This document shows, in pieces, positions 44,867 through 54,860 of a DNA stretch of 64,000 nt. The DNA lies in the NCBI RefSeq assembly GCF_028596025.1, contig NZ_CP117167.1, positions 1,550,001 through 1,614,000 of the forward strand, written 5' to 3'. Every line of letters starts with the position of its first letter. Position 1 is the stretch's first letter. Made by a program: the position numbers and the translations under genes. The DNA is from Mucilaginibacter jinjuensis (GTDB taxonomy: Bacteria > Bacteroidota > Bacteroidia > Sphingobacteriales > Sphingobacteriaceae). The notes beneath the pieces are model-generated. The model searched no databases and had not been told where the DNA came from. It saw nothing but the letters and a program-made list of their open reading frames with translations.

Positions 44867-46699
44867 ATGAAACTATCGTTACTGGACGCTTTTATTATTA
44901 TCATTTACCTTATATCAACCATTTTTATTGGTTTATGGTACCGTAAAAAGGCGACCCAGAATAAGGATAGCTACATGTTGGGCGGCCGTACATTGCCCTG
45001 GTATAAGCTGGGCTTAAGTGATGCCTCGGATATGTTCGATATCAGCGGTACCATGTGGATGGTGAGCCTCTGCTTTGCTTACGGCATGAAAAGCATCTGG
45101 ATACCCTGGCTTTGGCCGGTGTTTAACCAGATCTTTTTAATGATGTACCTTTCGCGCTGGCTACGCCGCTCTAACGCCGGTACCGGTGCCGAATGGCTGG
45201 AAACACGTTTTGGCAAAACTGGACCCAGCGTTGGCAATTCGCACAAAGTAGTTATCGCTTTTGCGCTGTTAAGCTGCCTGGGTTATCTCGCTTACGGCTT
45301 TATCGGTCTGGGTAAATTCATCGAAATTTTTGTGCCCTGGGATGCTGTGAAAGCTTACGTTCCCTTTAATGTTCCTCCTCAATATGTTGCCCATTTCTAC
45401 GGTATTATATTCACCCTGTTTGCCATGTTCTACTCTATTTTGGGTGGGATGCATAGTATTGTACTGGGCGATGTGATCAAATATTGCATCATGACGGTGG
45501 CCTGTATCTGGGTGGCCATTATTGCTATTATCCGTTTACAAGGTCATCATCTGAATGTACCCGATGGCTGGTATAGTCCATTTTTCGGCTGGAAACTAGG
45601 CATGAACTGGACTGGTATCATTAGTGATGTAAACCAGAAGATAAAGAGCGATGGCTACTCGCTGTTCGGCATCTTTTTTATGATGATCACTTTCAAAGGT
45701 ATCTTCGCTGCCTTGGCCGGGCCTGCACCTAACTATGATATGCAGAAGATCCTCTCCACCCGCTCTCCCGAAGAAGCCAGTAAGATGAGTGGTTTTGTAA
45801 ATGTGATTTTGCTACCCATTCGTTATTCGCTTATCATTGGTTTAACCGTTTTGGCGTTGCTGTACTATAACCAGATGAACCTGAAAGATGCTAACGGCAC
45901 TATCGATTTTGAACGGATTTTGCCTGCGGTAATCAATAACTTTTTACCGGTTGGCTTGGTAGGTTTGCTGCTTACCGGGTTGCTGGGGGCATTTATGGGT
46001 ACTTTTAGCGGTACGTTAAATGCAGCGCAGGCTTATATCGTAAACGACATATACCTTAAATATATCGATCCAACGGCATCAACCAAAAAGATCATTTCCA
46101 TGAACTATCTGGTAGGTATTGTGGTGGTGATCATCGGCGTGTTCCTCGGCTTTTTTGCCAAGGATGTAAATGCTGTTTTGTTGTGGATCGTGTCTGCCCT
46201 ATACGGCGGTTACGTAGCATCTAACGTGCTGAAATGGCATTGGTGGCGCTTTAATGCAAGCGGTTTCTTTTGGGGGATGCTTACCGGGATATTAACCGCC
46301 CTGGTTTTCTCAAAACTTATTGATGATGCACAATTACTTTACTGGTTCCCGGTGTTGTTTGCCTTATCGCTGGCGGGTTCAATTATCGGTACTTATATCG
46401 CGCCGCCTACAGATATGGAGGTGCTTAAATCTTTCTACTCCAATGTGCGCCCATGGGGTTTCTGGGGGCCGGTGCATGATGCTGTAATGGCCGAAGATCC
46501 CAATTTTCAACGGAATAAAAACTTCAAGCTTAATATGTTTAACGTGGTTTTGGGCACTATAGCGCAACTCTGCTTTACCATTTTACCTATGTACCTGGTG
46601 CTGATGCAAAAAATGGCATTAGCTATTACGGTGGGTATTTTGGCGGTAATTGCGGCTATCCTCAAAAAAACATGGTGGAACAAACTGAGCGATTATTAA
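44867..46699 (+). CDS. Sodium:solute symporter (SSS family), probable manno-oligosaccharide importer
   Basis: A 610-residue membrane protein with about 13-14 spans. The SSS signature features are [20 protein letters not shown] at the N-terminus, [16 protein letters not shown], and a central [21 protein letters not shown]. Na+-driven uptake of sugar, most likely mannobiose or mannosylglucose, is inferred from the phosphorylase and epimerase genes that follow. The next gene starts only 4 bp after its stop. The C-terminal hydrophobic ending and short tail are typical. Confidence 0.92.
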   Translation: MKLSLLDAFIIIIYLISTIFIGLWYRKKATQNKDSYMLGGRTLPWYKLGLSDASDMFDISGTMWMVSLCFAYGMKSIWIPWLWPVFNQIFLMMYLSRWLRRSNAGTGAEWLETRFGKTGPSVGNSHKVVIAFALLSCLGYLAYGFIGLGKFIEIFVPWDAVKAYVPFNVPPQYVAHFYGIIFTLFAMFYSILGGMHSIVLGDVIKYCIMTVACIWVAIIAIIRLQGHHLNVPDGWYSPFFGWKLGMNWTGIISDVNQKIKSDGYSLFGIFFMMITFKGIFAALAGPAPNYDMQKILSTRSPEEASKMSGFVNVILLPIRYSLIIGLTVLALLYYNQMNLKDANGTIDFERILPAVINNFLPVGLVGLLLTGLLGAFMGTFSGTLNAAQAYIVNDIYLKYIDPTASTKKIISMNYLVGIVVVIIGVFLGFFAKDVNAVLLWIVSALYGGYVASNVLKWHWWRFNASGFFWGMLTGILTALVFSKLIDDAQLLYWFPVLFALSLAGSIIGTYIAPPTDMEVLKSFYSNVRPWGFWGPVHDAVMAEDPNFQRNKNFKLNMFNVVLGTIAQLCFTILPMYLVLMQKMALAITVGILAVIAAILKKTWWNKLSDY

Positions 46700-46703
46700 T
46701 AAT

Positions 46704-47885
46704 ATGATGACAGAACAATTCAACCTGCGCTTATCACAATTAACACAAGCCTGGCAGCAACTGGTAGAGAAACCTAATCACAAAGTTGAGCTCGGTAATG
46801 GTATTTACGACCGTTATGCAAACCCGGTTATCACAGCGGCGCATGCACCTGTTTTCTGGCGTTATGATCTCGATCCCGAAACTAATCCGTACCTGATGGA
46901 GCGTTTCGGTATCAATGCTGCTTTTAATGCCGGTGCTATGAAGTGGAACGGTAAATATGTGATGGCTGTGCGTACCGAAGGGCTCGACCGTAAATCATTT
47001 TTTGCGATTGCCGAAAGCCCTAACGGGATAGATAATTTCCAATTCTGGGATTATCCTGTCAATCTGCCCGAAACAGAAGACCCGGATACCAACGTTTATG
47101 ATATGCGCTTAACCCAGCACGAGGATGGTTGGATTTATGGCTTGTTCTGTACCGAGCGCCGCGACCCGGCTGCTCCGCTTCACGATCAATCAATGGCTGT
47201 TGCTGCCTGTGGCATTGCGCGAACTAAAGATTTGATTAATTGGGAGCGTTTGCCTGACTTGAAAACATCATCGGCACAGCAACGTAATGTGGTATTACAC
47301 CCTGAGTTTGTAGAAGGTAAGTATGCCATGTACACCCGACCGCAGGATAGTTTTATTGAAGCCGGTACCGGTGGCGGTATAGGTTTCGGTTTGGCCGAGA
47401 GTATGGAAAATGCCGAAATAGGCGAGGAGAAGATCATCGATACCAAACAATATCATACCGTTTACGAAGCCAAAAACGGACAAGGTCCTGCACCGATAAA
47501 AACCCCGGAAGGTTGGTTACACCTGGCGCATGGTGTGCGTAATACTGCGGCCGGTTTACGTTATGTGTTATATATGTTTATGACGGATCTGCACGATCTC
47601 ACCAAAGTAATTTACAAACCGGCAGGTTATTTTATTGCTCCTGAAGGCGAAGAACGCGTGGGTGATGTATCGAACGTAACCTTCAGTAATGGTTGGATTT
47701 TGGATGATGATGGCAAGGTGTTTATCTACTATGCATCGTCAGATACCCGCATGCACGTGGCTACCAGTACGGTTGATAAGCTGGTTGACTATGTGAAAAA
47801 CACACCTGCAGATGGCCTGCGTTCGGCTGCATCTGTGCAGACTTTGTATAGCATCATCGATAAAAATAAAAAATTAAATAAGTAG
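46704..47885 (+). CDS. GH130 phosphorylase (4-O-beta-D-mannosyl-D-glucose phosphorylase type)
   Basis: A 393-residue enzyme of the five-bladed propeller GH130 family: [33 protein letters not shown] and [19 protein letters not shown] match the mannosylglucose phosphorylase subgroup. It should phosphorolyse 4-O-beta-mannosyl-glucose to mannose-1-phosphate and glucose. It has no signal peptide, so it is cytoplasmic. It lies between the symporter (4 bp) and the epimerase (26 bp), which makes the substrate from mannobiose. The chemistry follows from the family and gene order. Confidence 0.92.
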   Translation: MMTEQFNLRLSQLTQAWQQLVEKPNHKVELGNGIYDRYANPVITAAHAPVFWRYDLDPETNPYLMERFGINAAFNAGAMKWNGKYVMAVRTEGLDRKSFFAIAESPNGIDNFQFWDYPVNLPETEDPDTNVYDMRLTQHEDGWIYGLFCTERRDPAAPLHDQSMAVAACGIARTKDLINWERLPDLKTSSAQQRNVVLHPEFVEGKYAMYTRPQDSFIEAGTGGGIGFGLAESMENAEIGEEKIIDTKQYHTVYEAKNGQGPAPIKTPEGWLHLAHGVRNTAAGLRYVLYMFMTDLHDLTKVIYKPAGYFIAPEGEERVGDVSNVTFSNGWILDDDGKVFIYYASSDTRMHVATSTVDKLVDYVKNTPADGLRSAASVQTLYSIIDKNKKLNK

Positions 47886-47911
47886 TTTCGGGTCAACCTT
47901 TTACTAAACCT

Positions 47912-49123
47912 ATGACAACTGATTTATCCGCAGCGCTGCAGACTTATAAAGATGAACTGAATACTGAACTGATCCGCATAATGGATTACTGGTCGAGATA
48001 TACGGTTGATGATACTAATGGCGGTTTCTTTGGCAAGATAGATCAGCATAATAACATCGCACCGAATGCGCCTAAAGGCTCTGTGTTGAATGCACGTATT
48101 TTATGGTCGTTCTCTGCTGCTTACAATCAGGACCAAACACCTTATTATTTAGACCTGGCGCAACGGGCTTATGAATATATTGTAGATCATTTTATCGATC
48201 ACGAACACGGTGGTGTTTACTGGACGGTTGATTACCAGGGTAAGCCTTTAGATACCAAAAAGCAGGTTTATGCCATCGCTTTCACTATTTATGGTTTAAG
48301 CGAATATTATATCGCATCGAAAGATGAGCATGTAAAGAATTTGGCAATCAGGCTCTACCATCTATTAGTTGAGAAAAGTTTTGATGCCGAACATACCGGC
48401 TATTTTGAAGCTTTCGACCGTGAATGGAAGCCCATTGCAGATTTGAGATTGAGCGCTAAAGATGCCAATGAGAAAAAGACCATGAACACGCATTTACATG
48501 TACTGGAAGGTTATGCCAACCTGTACCGCATTTGGCCCGATAGTGGTTTACGTAAACAGATCCTCACTTTACTTTACGATTTTATAGATCATTTCATCGA
48601 CACTCGAAAACACACGCTCAATTTGTTTTTTGATGAAAACTGGAAATTACGGTCAGACCTGGTTTCTTACGGTCATGATATAGAAGCTGCATGGCTCGTT
48701 CTGCGCGCAGCAGAAATTATTGGGGATGAAGAACTGGTTTCTAAACTGCAAGCCATTGCTGTTGATATTGCAAAAACCACCGAAAAAGGCCTGGATAAAG
48801 ATGGTGGTATGTGGTATGAGTATGAACCGGCAAAAGATCACCTCATTAAAGAAAAGCACTGGTGGGTGCAGGCAGAGGCCATGATAGGCTATCTCAATGC
48901 TTACCAGATCAGCAATGATGAAAAGTTTGCACAATTATCCCTAAATAATTGGAACTTCGTTAAAGACAAGATTTTGGACGAGAAGAATGGCGAATGGCAC
49001 TGGGGCGTAAACCAACACGGCCAGGTAATGCCTGATGAAGATAAAGCAGGTTTGTGGAAATGCCCGTACCATAATACCCGCGCCTGTATTGAAATTATAA
49101 ACCGAATTAATAGTATTGCTTAA
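47912..49123 (+). CDS. AGE-family epimerase, cellobiose 2-epimerase type
   Basis: A 403-residue (alpha/alpha)6-barrel protein with the family's catalytic histidines in NTHLHVLEGYANLYRIW, YGHDIEAAWL and KHWWVQAEAM. By homology it interconverts the 2-epimers of beta-1,4-linked disaccharides (mannobiose to mannosylglucose). It is placed right after the GH130 phosphorylase that uses this product. It has no signal peptide. Two related reactions, N-acetylglucosamine 2-epimerisation and cellobiose epimerisation, cannot be separated by sequence alone; the context favours the disaccharide one. Confidence 0.9.
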   Translation: MTTDLSAALQTYKDELNTELIRIMDYWSRYTVDDTNGGFFGKIDQHNNIAPNAPKGSVLNARILWSFSAAYNQDQTPYYLDLAQRAYEYIVDHFIDHEHGGVYWTVDYQGKPLDTKKQVYAIAFTIYGLSEYYIASKDEHVKNLAIRLYHLLVEKSFDAEHTGYFEAFDREWKPIADLRLSAKDANEKKTMNTHLHVLEGYANLYRIWPDSGLRKQILTLLYDFIDHFIDTRKHTLNLFFDENWKLRSDLVSYGHDIEAAWLVLRAAEIIGDEELVSKLQAIAVDIAKTTEKGLDKDGGMWYEYEPAKDHLIKEKHWWVQAEAMIGYLNAYQISNDEKFAQLSLNNWNFVKDKILDEKNGEWHWGVNQHGQVMPDEDKAGLWKCPYHNTRACIEIINRINSIA

Positions 49124-49132
49124 TAAATTATC

Positions 49133-50404
49133 ATGAAGTTTAACCACCTAAAAAGCCTGGTTCTTTTTTTTGCGGCCAGTTTTATAACTGTTAATATTAC
49201 AGTTGCGCAAGACGCCGCCGCGCCTGTAAAAGTTATAAGGCAGGCAGAGGCCGATAACAGCCAGCTGGCATTAACCCCGCCAATGGGCTTTAATACCTGG
49301 AATACTTTCCAAACCAATATTAATGAGCAGATGCTGAAGGAAATGGTGGATACCTACGTATCATCGGGCATGCGCGATGCGGGTTACCGTTACTTTGTAC
49401 TGGATGATGGTTGGATGACCATGGACCGTGATGCCAACGGTGATTTGGTGGCCGACCCCAAAAAGTTCCCTCATGGCATGAAGGCTTTTGCCGATTATGT
49501 GCATTCAAAAGGCTTAAAGTTTGGGATTTACAACTGTGCAGGCGACCGTACCTGCGCCGGTTACCCGGGTACACGTGGTCATGAGTATCAGGATGCACAC
49601 TTATATGCCTCATGGGATGTTGATTACCTGAAATACGACTGGTGTAATACCGATAGCCTGAATGCCCGCGAAGCTTATATTACCATGAGTAAAGCTTTAA
49701 AGGCAACCGGCAGACCAATTGTGTTTAGCCTTTGTGAGTGGGGCAACCACCAACCCTGGTTATGGGGTAAAGGTGTTGGCCAGCTTTGGCGCAGTACCGG
49801 TGATATTTGCAACCAGTTTGATAAAGATAAAAACATTGGCGCCTGGACGGCTTTAAGTGTGATGACGATTTTGGATAAACAGGATAAAATTCGCCAGTAT
49901 GCAGGCCCCGGTCACTGGAATGATCCCGATATGCTGGAGGTTGGTAATGGCATGAGCGTAAGCGAAGACCGTGCGCATTTCTCGTTATGGTGTATGTTGG
50001 CTGCCCCGTTAATGGCAGGTAATGATCTGCGTAAAATGTCGCCGCAAACGCATGAAATCTTGACTAACAAAGAAGCTATTGCTGTAGATCAGGACTCGTT
50101 AGGCATCCAGGGATTTAGGTTTTATGCCTTTGATGGTTTAGAAATGTGGGTGAAGCCATTAAGTAAACAAGATGTAGCTATATGCTTTTTGAATCGCAGC
50201 ACGCACCCACAAAATATAGATTATACCTGGGAGGCACATGTGTTGCAGGATGCTGTTTCGCACTTAAACATCAATTTTACTGAAGGGGAATATAAGGTTC
50301 GTGACCTATGGGCTAAGAAAGATTTAGGCACCACTAAAAAAGCATTTAAACAAACCATAGCATCGCATGATGTGGTGATGCTACGTTTGCATAAAGGAAA
50401 CTAA
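49133..50404 (+). CDS. Secreted GH27 alpha-galactosidase
   Basis: A 423-residue enzyme with a signal peptide (to TVAQ). The catalytic nucleophile is Asp169 in LKYDWCN; the acid/base is Asp224 in WRSTGDICN. The N-terminal strand PPMGFNTWNTF and DDGWM motif are also GH27 hallmarks. It should remove alpha-1,6-galactose branches from galactomannan in the periplasm or outside. Gene position (9 bp past the epimerase stop) closes the mannan operon. The C-terminal beta domain is typical. Confidence 0.93.
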   Translation: MKFNHLKSLVLFFAASFITVNITVAQDAAAPVKVIRQAEADNSQLALTPPMGFNTWNTFQTNINEQMLKEMVDTYVSSGMRDAGYRYFVLDDGWMTMDRDANGDLVADPKKFPHGMKAFADYVHSKGLKFGIYNCAGDRTCAGYPGTRGHEYQDAHLYASWDVDYLKYDWCNTDSLNAREAYITMSKALKATGRPIVFSLCEWGNHQPWLWGKGVGQLWRSTGDICNQFDKDKNIGAWTALSVMTILDKQDKIRQYAGPGHWNDPDMLEVGNGMSVSEDRAHFSLWCMLAAPLMAGNDLRKMSPQTHEILTNKEAIAVDQDSLGIQGFRFYAFDGLEMWVKPLSKQDVAICFLNRSTHPQNIDYTWEAHVLQDAVSHLNINFTEGEYKVRDLWAKKDLGTTKKAFKQTIASHDVVMLRLHKGN

Positions 50405-50420
50405 GTATTCATAAAAATAA

Positions 50421-50451
50421 AAAGCCCTCTTGATAAAATCGGGAGGGCTTT
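50421..50451. terminator. Intrinsic terminator between convergent genes
   Basis: Stem aaagccctc / gagggcttt with a 13-base loop, 17 bp past the galactosidase stop. The minus strand continues into T-rich sequence, so it can serve the leftward gene as well. Confidence 0.8.
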
Positions 50452-50481
50452 CTCGTTTGTGATGGTTATTATTAAGCAGTA

Positions 50482-51069
50482 TTACATGCTTAAAATATTG
50501 TTGCTCTCTACAGCGGCTGTAAATGAAGGGCGGGCTTCGTACAAATGTTGTACTATAAAAGCATTTCTTATTACGTTAGTTTGATTGTCATAATGCAGGT
50601 TTAAATCTTGTGTAGATCCGCTCATGCTTACCTTAGCATTATCCTTTACAGTTAAAGTAGCTGCATAGGTATCTAAGTTCAGGTTAGCTTCTGCCTGATT
50701 ATGCAGATCAACATTGAATTCGATTTTTGAAAGATGACCAAATGACTTTACAACCGAATTATCATAAGCAGAAACCGAACGCAGATCTGAAGAACTTACC
50801 CATACAATTAGTTTTTCGTTAGTGTATGAGGCAATACGTAATACACCATTTTGGCTTTGTACCAATGCGCTTTCAGAATAATATTTGTTGTAAACTTTAA
50901 TCTGGTCTGACGGTGCATCTGAGATATAAAGTTCCACATTACCGCGAACTTCAATTTTACTGATGGCAGCTTTTTCTTTTAATAGCGTAGCGTTATTGTT
51001 TGCAAAGGTTTTTGAGGTTGATCCTAACACAATAAGCATTGTGATTAAGGATAAAATTTTGATTTTCAT
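50482..51069 (-). CDS. Secreted DUF2807-type beta-helix protein
   Basis: A 195-residue protein with a signal peptide (to KTFANN). The body is a small beta-solenoid of the auto-transporter-adhesin-head type: KIEVRGNVELYISDAPSDQI, NEKLIVWVSSSDLRSVSAYD and DNAKVSMSGSTQDLNLHYD. Bacteroidota have many such proteins, with no established function. A perfect palindrome 160 bp upstream may control it. Confidence 0.8.
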   Translation of the reverse strand: MKIKILSLITMLIVLGSTSKTFANNNATLLKEKAAISKIEVRGNVELYISDAPSDQIKVYNKYYSESALVQSQNGVLRIASYTNEKLIVWVSSSDLRSVSAYDNSVVKSFGHLSKIEFNVDLHNQAEANLNLDTYAATLTVKDNAKVSMSGSTQDLNLHYDNQTNVIRNAFIVQHLYEARPSFTAAVESNNILSM

Positions 51070-51230
51070 TTTGATTAATTTTATTGTGATGTTAAAACTT
51101 GCATCTGGTTGTTTTTCAGATACAAGCTCAAACAGGCAGGTTTCTTAGGGGCTTTCGGACAGATAAGCGGATAAAATCCTTTCCCGTTTTGCTGCACAAA
51201 GATAAAGTGTATTTAGAGTTAATTTTTCAT

Positions 51231-51253
51231 CTTAGTGTAAATATTACACTAAG
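51231..51253. promoter_or_regulatory. Perfect 10-bp-arm palindrome, candidate operator
   Basis: cttagtgtaa-ata-ttacactaag: perfect arms of 10 with a 3-base centre. It lies about 160 bp upstream of the leftward DUF2807 ATG and at the left edge of the mobile island. Such symmetric sites are typical of dimeric repressors; the regulator is unknown. Confidence 0.5.
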
Positions 51254-51551
51254 ATATTTGAAAAAAATGTATTGTCTTTTAGAAACTACTGTTTCTTAGT
51301 TTAATTATTTGCAATAGAAGCGGGCAATAATAAAATTAGCGATAATGCAGTTTTTTTCGACTTGATTGATAACGCTTTACTCAACGGCCTCTAATGTTTT
51401 TTCTAATGGAAATGCTAATTTATAATTTTCTATCGCCTCGCTAAAGGGAGCGAAAAAAGTAATCCCGGTATATATGCCCTGAAGAATGTGTAGCCTTTTA
51501 TAACTTATTGTTCTTAACGGATGTCACAATGTAAATGTGCAGTGTCAATAT
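51254..51551. other. AT-rich boundary of the mobile island
   Basis: No gene is supported. A leftward frame ending at 51377 (about 47 codons) reads like a protein tail (FFAPFSEAIENYKLAF) but has no start, so it may be a relic of a lost gene. Confidence 0.4.
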
Positions 51552-52184
51552 TCAATTGCCATACCTGAGTTGTTCGTAAAAAGACGTGAATCCTCCTCTT
51601 GGTTTCTCTTTTTTGAAATGGCGTGTACTGCCGGTTCCCAAAAGGGTTTTACATGAAAATTTTTCTGCAGCAATTGAAAACGTTCGCTGTCCGCTATTAA
51701 TATACAGCAGACCCTTATGGTAGGAAAATTGCCAGTACTTCCGTTTCAGCCACAGAGGGACCTGACAATCCATGACCTGTCCGGTTAAGTCGTTTCCAAA
51801 TCCTAAATGGAGCTTCGCATTTGGAAACGTTGCGCACAGGCGAACGATCTGGCTGGGTTCTGGGGATAAGCCAACAGCAGATACACCAATACTGTCAGAA
51901 CAACTCATCCACTCGGTATGCAGACTGAAATAACAAAGCGATTCCAATGCGGAATAAAAAAGGAAATGCTGACGTACAGCGGGCGAAGATATTGGATATG
52001 CTGTCCATATCGCCTGACAGTTTGGGATACTGTATTTTCCCTTCTGAAAGATTTCGTGGTCCTGAACGTCGTCGCCAGTGTAATACGGAAAAACCGCTGA
52101 ATTCTCGGTGAGTATTCCCAGATAGGGTAGAAAGTAATTCAGCACGATGGGCCTGATACCTAAATTCAGCAGTATATTGCTCAT
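51552..52184 (-). CDS. Toprim-like mobile-element protein
   Basis: A 210-residue protein without a recognised full domain. The order of motifs resembles Toprim domains found next to ArdC genes: ALESLCYFSLH with a conserved Glu, then VSAVGLSPEPSQIVRLC, then LHLGFGNDLTGQVMDC in place of the usual DND-G. The acidic pair is partly degenerate (GND), so activity is doubtful. It is 80 bp downstream of the ArdC gene, same strand. My assignment is tentative. Confidence 0.6.
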   Translation of the reverse strand: MSNILLNLGIRPIVLNYFLPYLGILTENSAVFPYYTGDDVQDHEIFQKGKYSIPNCQAIWTAYPISSPAVRQHFLFYSALESLCYFSLHTEWMSCSDSIGVSAVGLSPEPSQIVRLCATFPNAKLHLGFGNDLTGQVMDCQVPLWLKRKYWQFSYHKGLLYINSGQRTFSIAAEKFSCKTLLGTGSTRHFKKEKPRGGFTSFYEQLRYGN

Positions 52185-52264
52185 TAATAATCTATAAGTT
52201 TCAAAAAACTGATGATGTTTAATTCCGAAATACAGGTGCCTGAAGCTGATATCAGTTTTTATCG

Positions 52265-53488
52265 TTATCTGACAGCTGAATTTCGGGCCGGGAGAATTTC
52301 AGATGATTTGTCCGGGGTAATAATTGCATGGACGGGGGCTGATTTTGCGGCAACTAACGATTGGTATAGACCATCACTTTTTGAAAGGACGAAGGACGTG
52401 CCCGTGTTTTCATTTTCTAGGAGATAGCGGGCCCTTTTTAAATGGCTTAATACCCGGTATACAACGTTATTATAAAGGATCTTTTCTCCGTTTGAAAAGT
52501 GAGTACTCTTTTGCTTTCCAGGGTTGGGACCTAATGTACCGGTCTGATCCTGCGTTAAATTTAAGTCCATTTTTCTTTCCATGCCAACCAGATAATTTAG
52601 AATTTTTTCCGCATCGGCTGCCGCAGCGTGGATTTCAAAAGGGGAATTTTCCAGTAAGCTGATCCAGCTGTTGATATAGGAAGCGTGCTGGCCAGGATCA
52701 TGCCCGATATGCAGTTCCCTTCCGATGAGCAAGGAGGCGATTTCTGCGCGAAGCTCTTCACGTGCGTACCCGGGCGTGCCATACTGGTTAAAAAGGCTTC
52801 TGTCCAGCCGGGTTGGATGACCGGTCCAGTGACCGAGTTCATGTAAGAGCGTGGCATAATACTGGTCCGCAGTATCAAACTGATGCCGCATAGGCATGGT
52901 AATATGATCCCGGACCGGGTTATAAACGGCACGATCCCCAGCTGTGTGCTCAATTTGTGCACCTGATTGTTGGATCAGAGACTCAGCGCGATGATGAGGA
53001 TCCCATTCCGGTGATTTAGGCAGAACCTGCAAAAGAGGAGGGATCCCGGATATTTGAGCAGCATTGAATACCCAGGCGTTAGTAATGATCGGCCGCGGAA
53101 GTGCGGCAAGCATTTGTACTGGTTCCGAGGCTTCGTTTAAAACAGGCCTTCCGGTTTCATCGCGTTTTGTTATAAAATCCTTAAACTTCACGAATTGAAT
53201 CTGTGTACCCTGAGCTCCCTTTTTTACCTGCCATCCCACAGCAGCAGCTTGCTTAAAAGTAACCCACCTCGGATCAGTATAGTCGGACGTCAGCAGCGAC
53301 AGGGTATTGATACCTTTATAGCGGTTGCCGGTCACTGCATTATAAGGAAGCTGGAAGGAATCCGGATCTCCGGCCCGCCAGGGCTTAAGCCAAGGTGCCG
53401 TGCCGTTTTTTAACTGCGCAATAAGTTTTTCGGCAACCAGTGTATGCAATGCTTTGGCAGGCGCTCTGCCATGTTCATTAATGGGCAT
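52265..53488 (-). CDS. ArdC-like antirestriction protein with zincin metallopeptidase domain
   Basis: A 407-residue protein. Its N-terminal ArdC ssDNA-binding domain includes KLIAQLKNGTAPWLKPW and LPYNAVTGNRYKGINTLSLL (about 22-70). A zinc-protease domain has HELGH at 216-220 followed by WTGHPTRLDR and the downstream Glu in REELRAEIASLL. It protects incoming conjugative DNA from restriction in other systems. A C-terminal extension of about 130 residues is longer than in the shortest family members. It is 3 bp from the upstream 70-residue gene. Confidence 0.88.
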   Translation of the reverse strand: MPINEHGRAPAKALHTLVAEKLIAQLKNGTAPWLKPWRAGDPDSFQLPYNAVTGNRYKGINTLSLLTSDYTDPRWVTFKQAAAVGWQVKKGAQGTQIQFVKFKDFITKRDETGRPVLNEASEPVQMLAALPRPIITNAWVFNAAQISGIPPLLQVLPKSPEWDPHHRAESLIQQSGAQIEHTAGDRAVYNPVRDHITMPMRHQFDTADQYYATLLHELGHWTGHPTRLDRSLFNQYGTPGYAREELRAEIASLLIGRELHIGHDPGQHASYINSWISLLENSPFEIHAAAADAEKILNYLVGMERKMDLNLTQDQTGTLGPNPGKQKSTHFSNGEKILYNNVVYRVLSHLKRARYLLENENTGTSFVLSKSDGLYQSLVAAKSAPVHAIITPDKSSEILPARNSAVR

Positions 53489-53491
53489 TTG

Positions 53492-53701
53492 TTAAAAGTT
53501 TGTGGTGAATGGATCGGAGATTTCTAATTCATCCGGAAAGTCATCGTCCCATGTCTGTGTTAAGGCTTGATCGTAGATATCTGCATCTTCTACGCCGTAA
53601 ATGGCGGCCTCTTCCGGAGTTAGTCCGATGACCTGTCCCTGCGCCAGTAGCTGTAGTTTATTTTCCAGCGCCGCCAGATGTTTGTTGGTTTGGTTATTCA
53701 T
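53492..53701 (-). CDS. Small mobile-element protein, unknown
   Basis: From the ATG at 53701 the protein is about 69 residues (MNNQTNKHLAALENKLQLL), with an acidic C-terminal half (VEDADIYDQALTQTWDDDFP). It ends 3 bp before the ArdC start and is surely co-transcribed. An in-frame start at 53758 would add a hydrophobic stretch but no ribosome site. An antirestriction-associated or regulatory role is a guess. Confidence 0.6.
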   Translation of the reverse strand: MNNQTNKHLAALENKLQLLAQGQVIGLTPEEAAIYGVEDADIYDQALTQTWDDDFPDELEISDPFTTNF

Positions 53702-53946
53702 AATAATTACATGAGTTAATAAATGAAGTGTCAGTCGAATGGGGAAGACGGATATCAAAATACCGGCGGCAGCCCGTATTTAATAGGCTGTACTGATGGT
53801 CAGTCTATACACAATAGAAATGGCCAAATCGCTGGTAAAGACGCAGAGACCCACAAAATACAGCGTAAGATGGTTAGGCTTTCGATCAGGATTTGGGCAG
53901 TAATGACAATCGCTGTGATTGGTTAGGTAGTTAAAAGGTTTGGTTT

Positions 53947-54372
53947 TCAGCGTGTCCTGTTAGGGTGCTCTATATCTCTTTTATTTTCAATGCCGAGATC
54001 AATCCAATCCTTTAGACTGACGATTGTGGCAAAAAATAGGGAGGCATTACTAAAGGCGATCTGCATGGCCTCGCGTTGATACTTCAGTTGACCGGTGGAC
54101 TGCAGCAGATAAATTTCCAGAATAGCCAGGAGATCTGCAGGCTGTAGTCGCTGATGTTCGGTTCGCAATTTATCTACGATAAATGGTGCAGGTATTAGCA
54201 TCAATAATGCATCGGAACTATATAAGCCAAGCTGACCATTTGGAAAAAGCACATAAATTTCATCCAGCTCCGGAATGATATGACAAATAGTGCCTAATTC
54301 ACCTTGTTTGCTGATAGGATCATGATCTAACGTAGGATGTACCATCACCATCTTTTCTTTTAATTCTTCCAT
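53947..54372 (-). CDS. Mobile-element protein, paralogue A of a tandem pair
   Basis: A 141-residue protein of the same length as its upstream neighbour, and alike throughout: both begin MEEL, then MVMVHPTLDHDP versus VVLVNPALPYDP, then GELGTI versus GQLGVI, then DEIYVLFPNGQL versus DEIQVGFGNGPI. The N-terminal half looks like a small beta-barrel (SH3-like); the C-terminal half is helical. No known family is identified. The 22-bp gap indicates co-transcription. Confidence 0.65.
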   Translation of the reverse strand: MEELKEKMVMVHPTLDHDPISKQGELGTICHIIPELDEIYVLFPNGQLGLYSSDALLMLIPAPFIVDKLRTEHQRLQPADLLAILEIYLLQSTGQLKYQREAMQIAFSNASLFFATIVSLKDWIDLGIENKRDIEHPNRTR

Positions 54373-54394
54373 AAATCAAATGCTGATGTCGGAA

Positions 54395-54820
54395 TTACCG
54401 GCCGAAAGAAAACCTTAGTTGCTGTTGCTGCTCGGCGATGATGCCTAACTTTTCATTCAATGGCAAAGTGCTGTAAGCCAATGTCGCAGGAGAGCTCAAT
54501 GACAGTTCGAACGCTTCCCGAAGCTGCTTGGGGCCCGGCACATCCTGAATCAACATGCTTATTTTTAACAGGTTTTTAAAGTCCGCGATATCCATTTCCT
54601 TAACATGCGTGAGAATATCCTGATACAATTGGTGATGCGGCTTTAGGGACAATAAGGCGTTGGGGGCATAAACGCTGATTGGGCCATTGCCGAATCCGAC
54701 TTGTATTTCATCGATGCTTAAGTCTGTAGTGGCGATCACACCGAGCTGACCTTGCCTCCGGGCGGGGTCATAGGGCAGCGCCGGGTTGACCAGCACAACC
54801 GTTCCTGTTAATTCTTCCAT
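54395..54820 (-). CDS. Mobile-element protein, paralogue B of a tandem pair
   Basis: A 141-residue paralogue of the following gene (about a quarter identical by eye, same length and motifs). The region VVLVNPALPYDPARRQGQLG is the shared beta-rich core; the C-terminal half is helical and ends in Gln-rich AEQQQQLRFSF. It lies 41 bp after the truncated coupling-protein gene. Its function is unknown. Confidence 0.65.
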   Translation of the reverse strand: MEELTGTVVLVNPALPYDPARRQGQLGVIATTDLSIDEIQVGFGNGPISVYAPNALLSLKPHHQLYQDILTHVKEMDIADFKNLLKISMLIQDVPGPKQLREAFELSLSSPATLAYSTLPLNEKLGIIAEQQQQLRFSFGR

Positions 54821-54860
54821 ATTTGATTGGTGTTAAGTAATTGATGACCTTTTTTGGCCG

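Noticed and set aside
51099-51299. 66-residue rightward frame upstream of the DUF2807 gene
   Set aside because: It spans the palindrome and has no recognisable product or ribosome site.
53723-53926. 67-residue rightward frame opposite the ArdC operon
   Set aside because: No family or ribosome site; it is antisense to the leader of a leftward operon. A competing leftward frame in the same stretch is equally unsupported.
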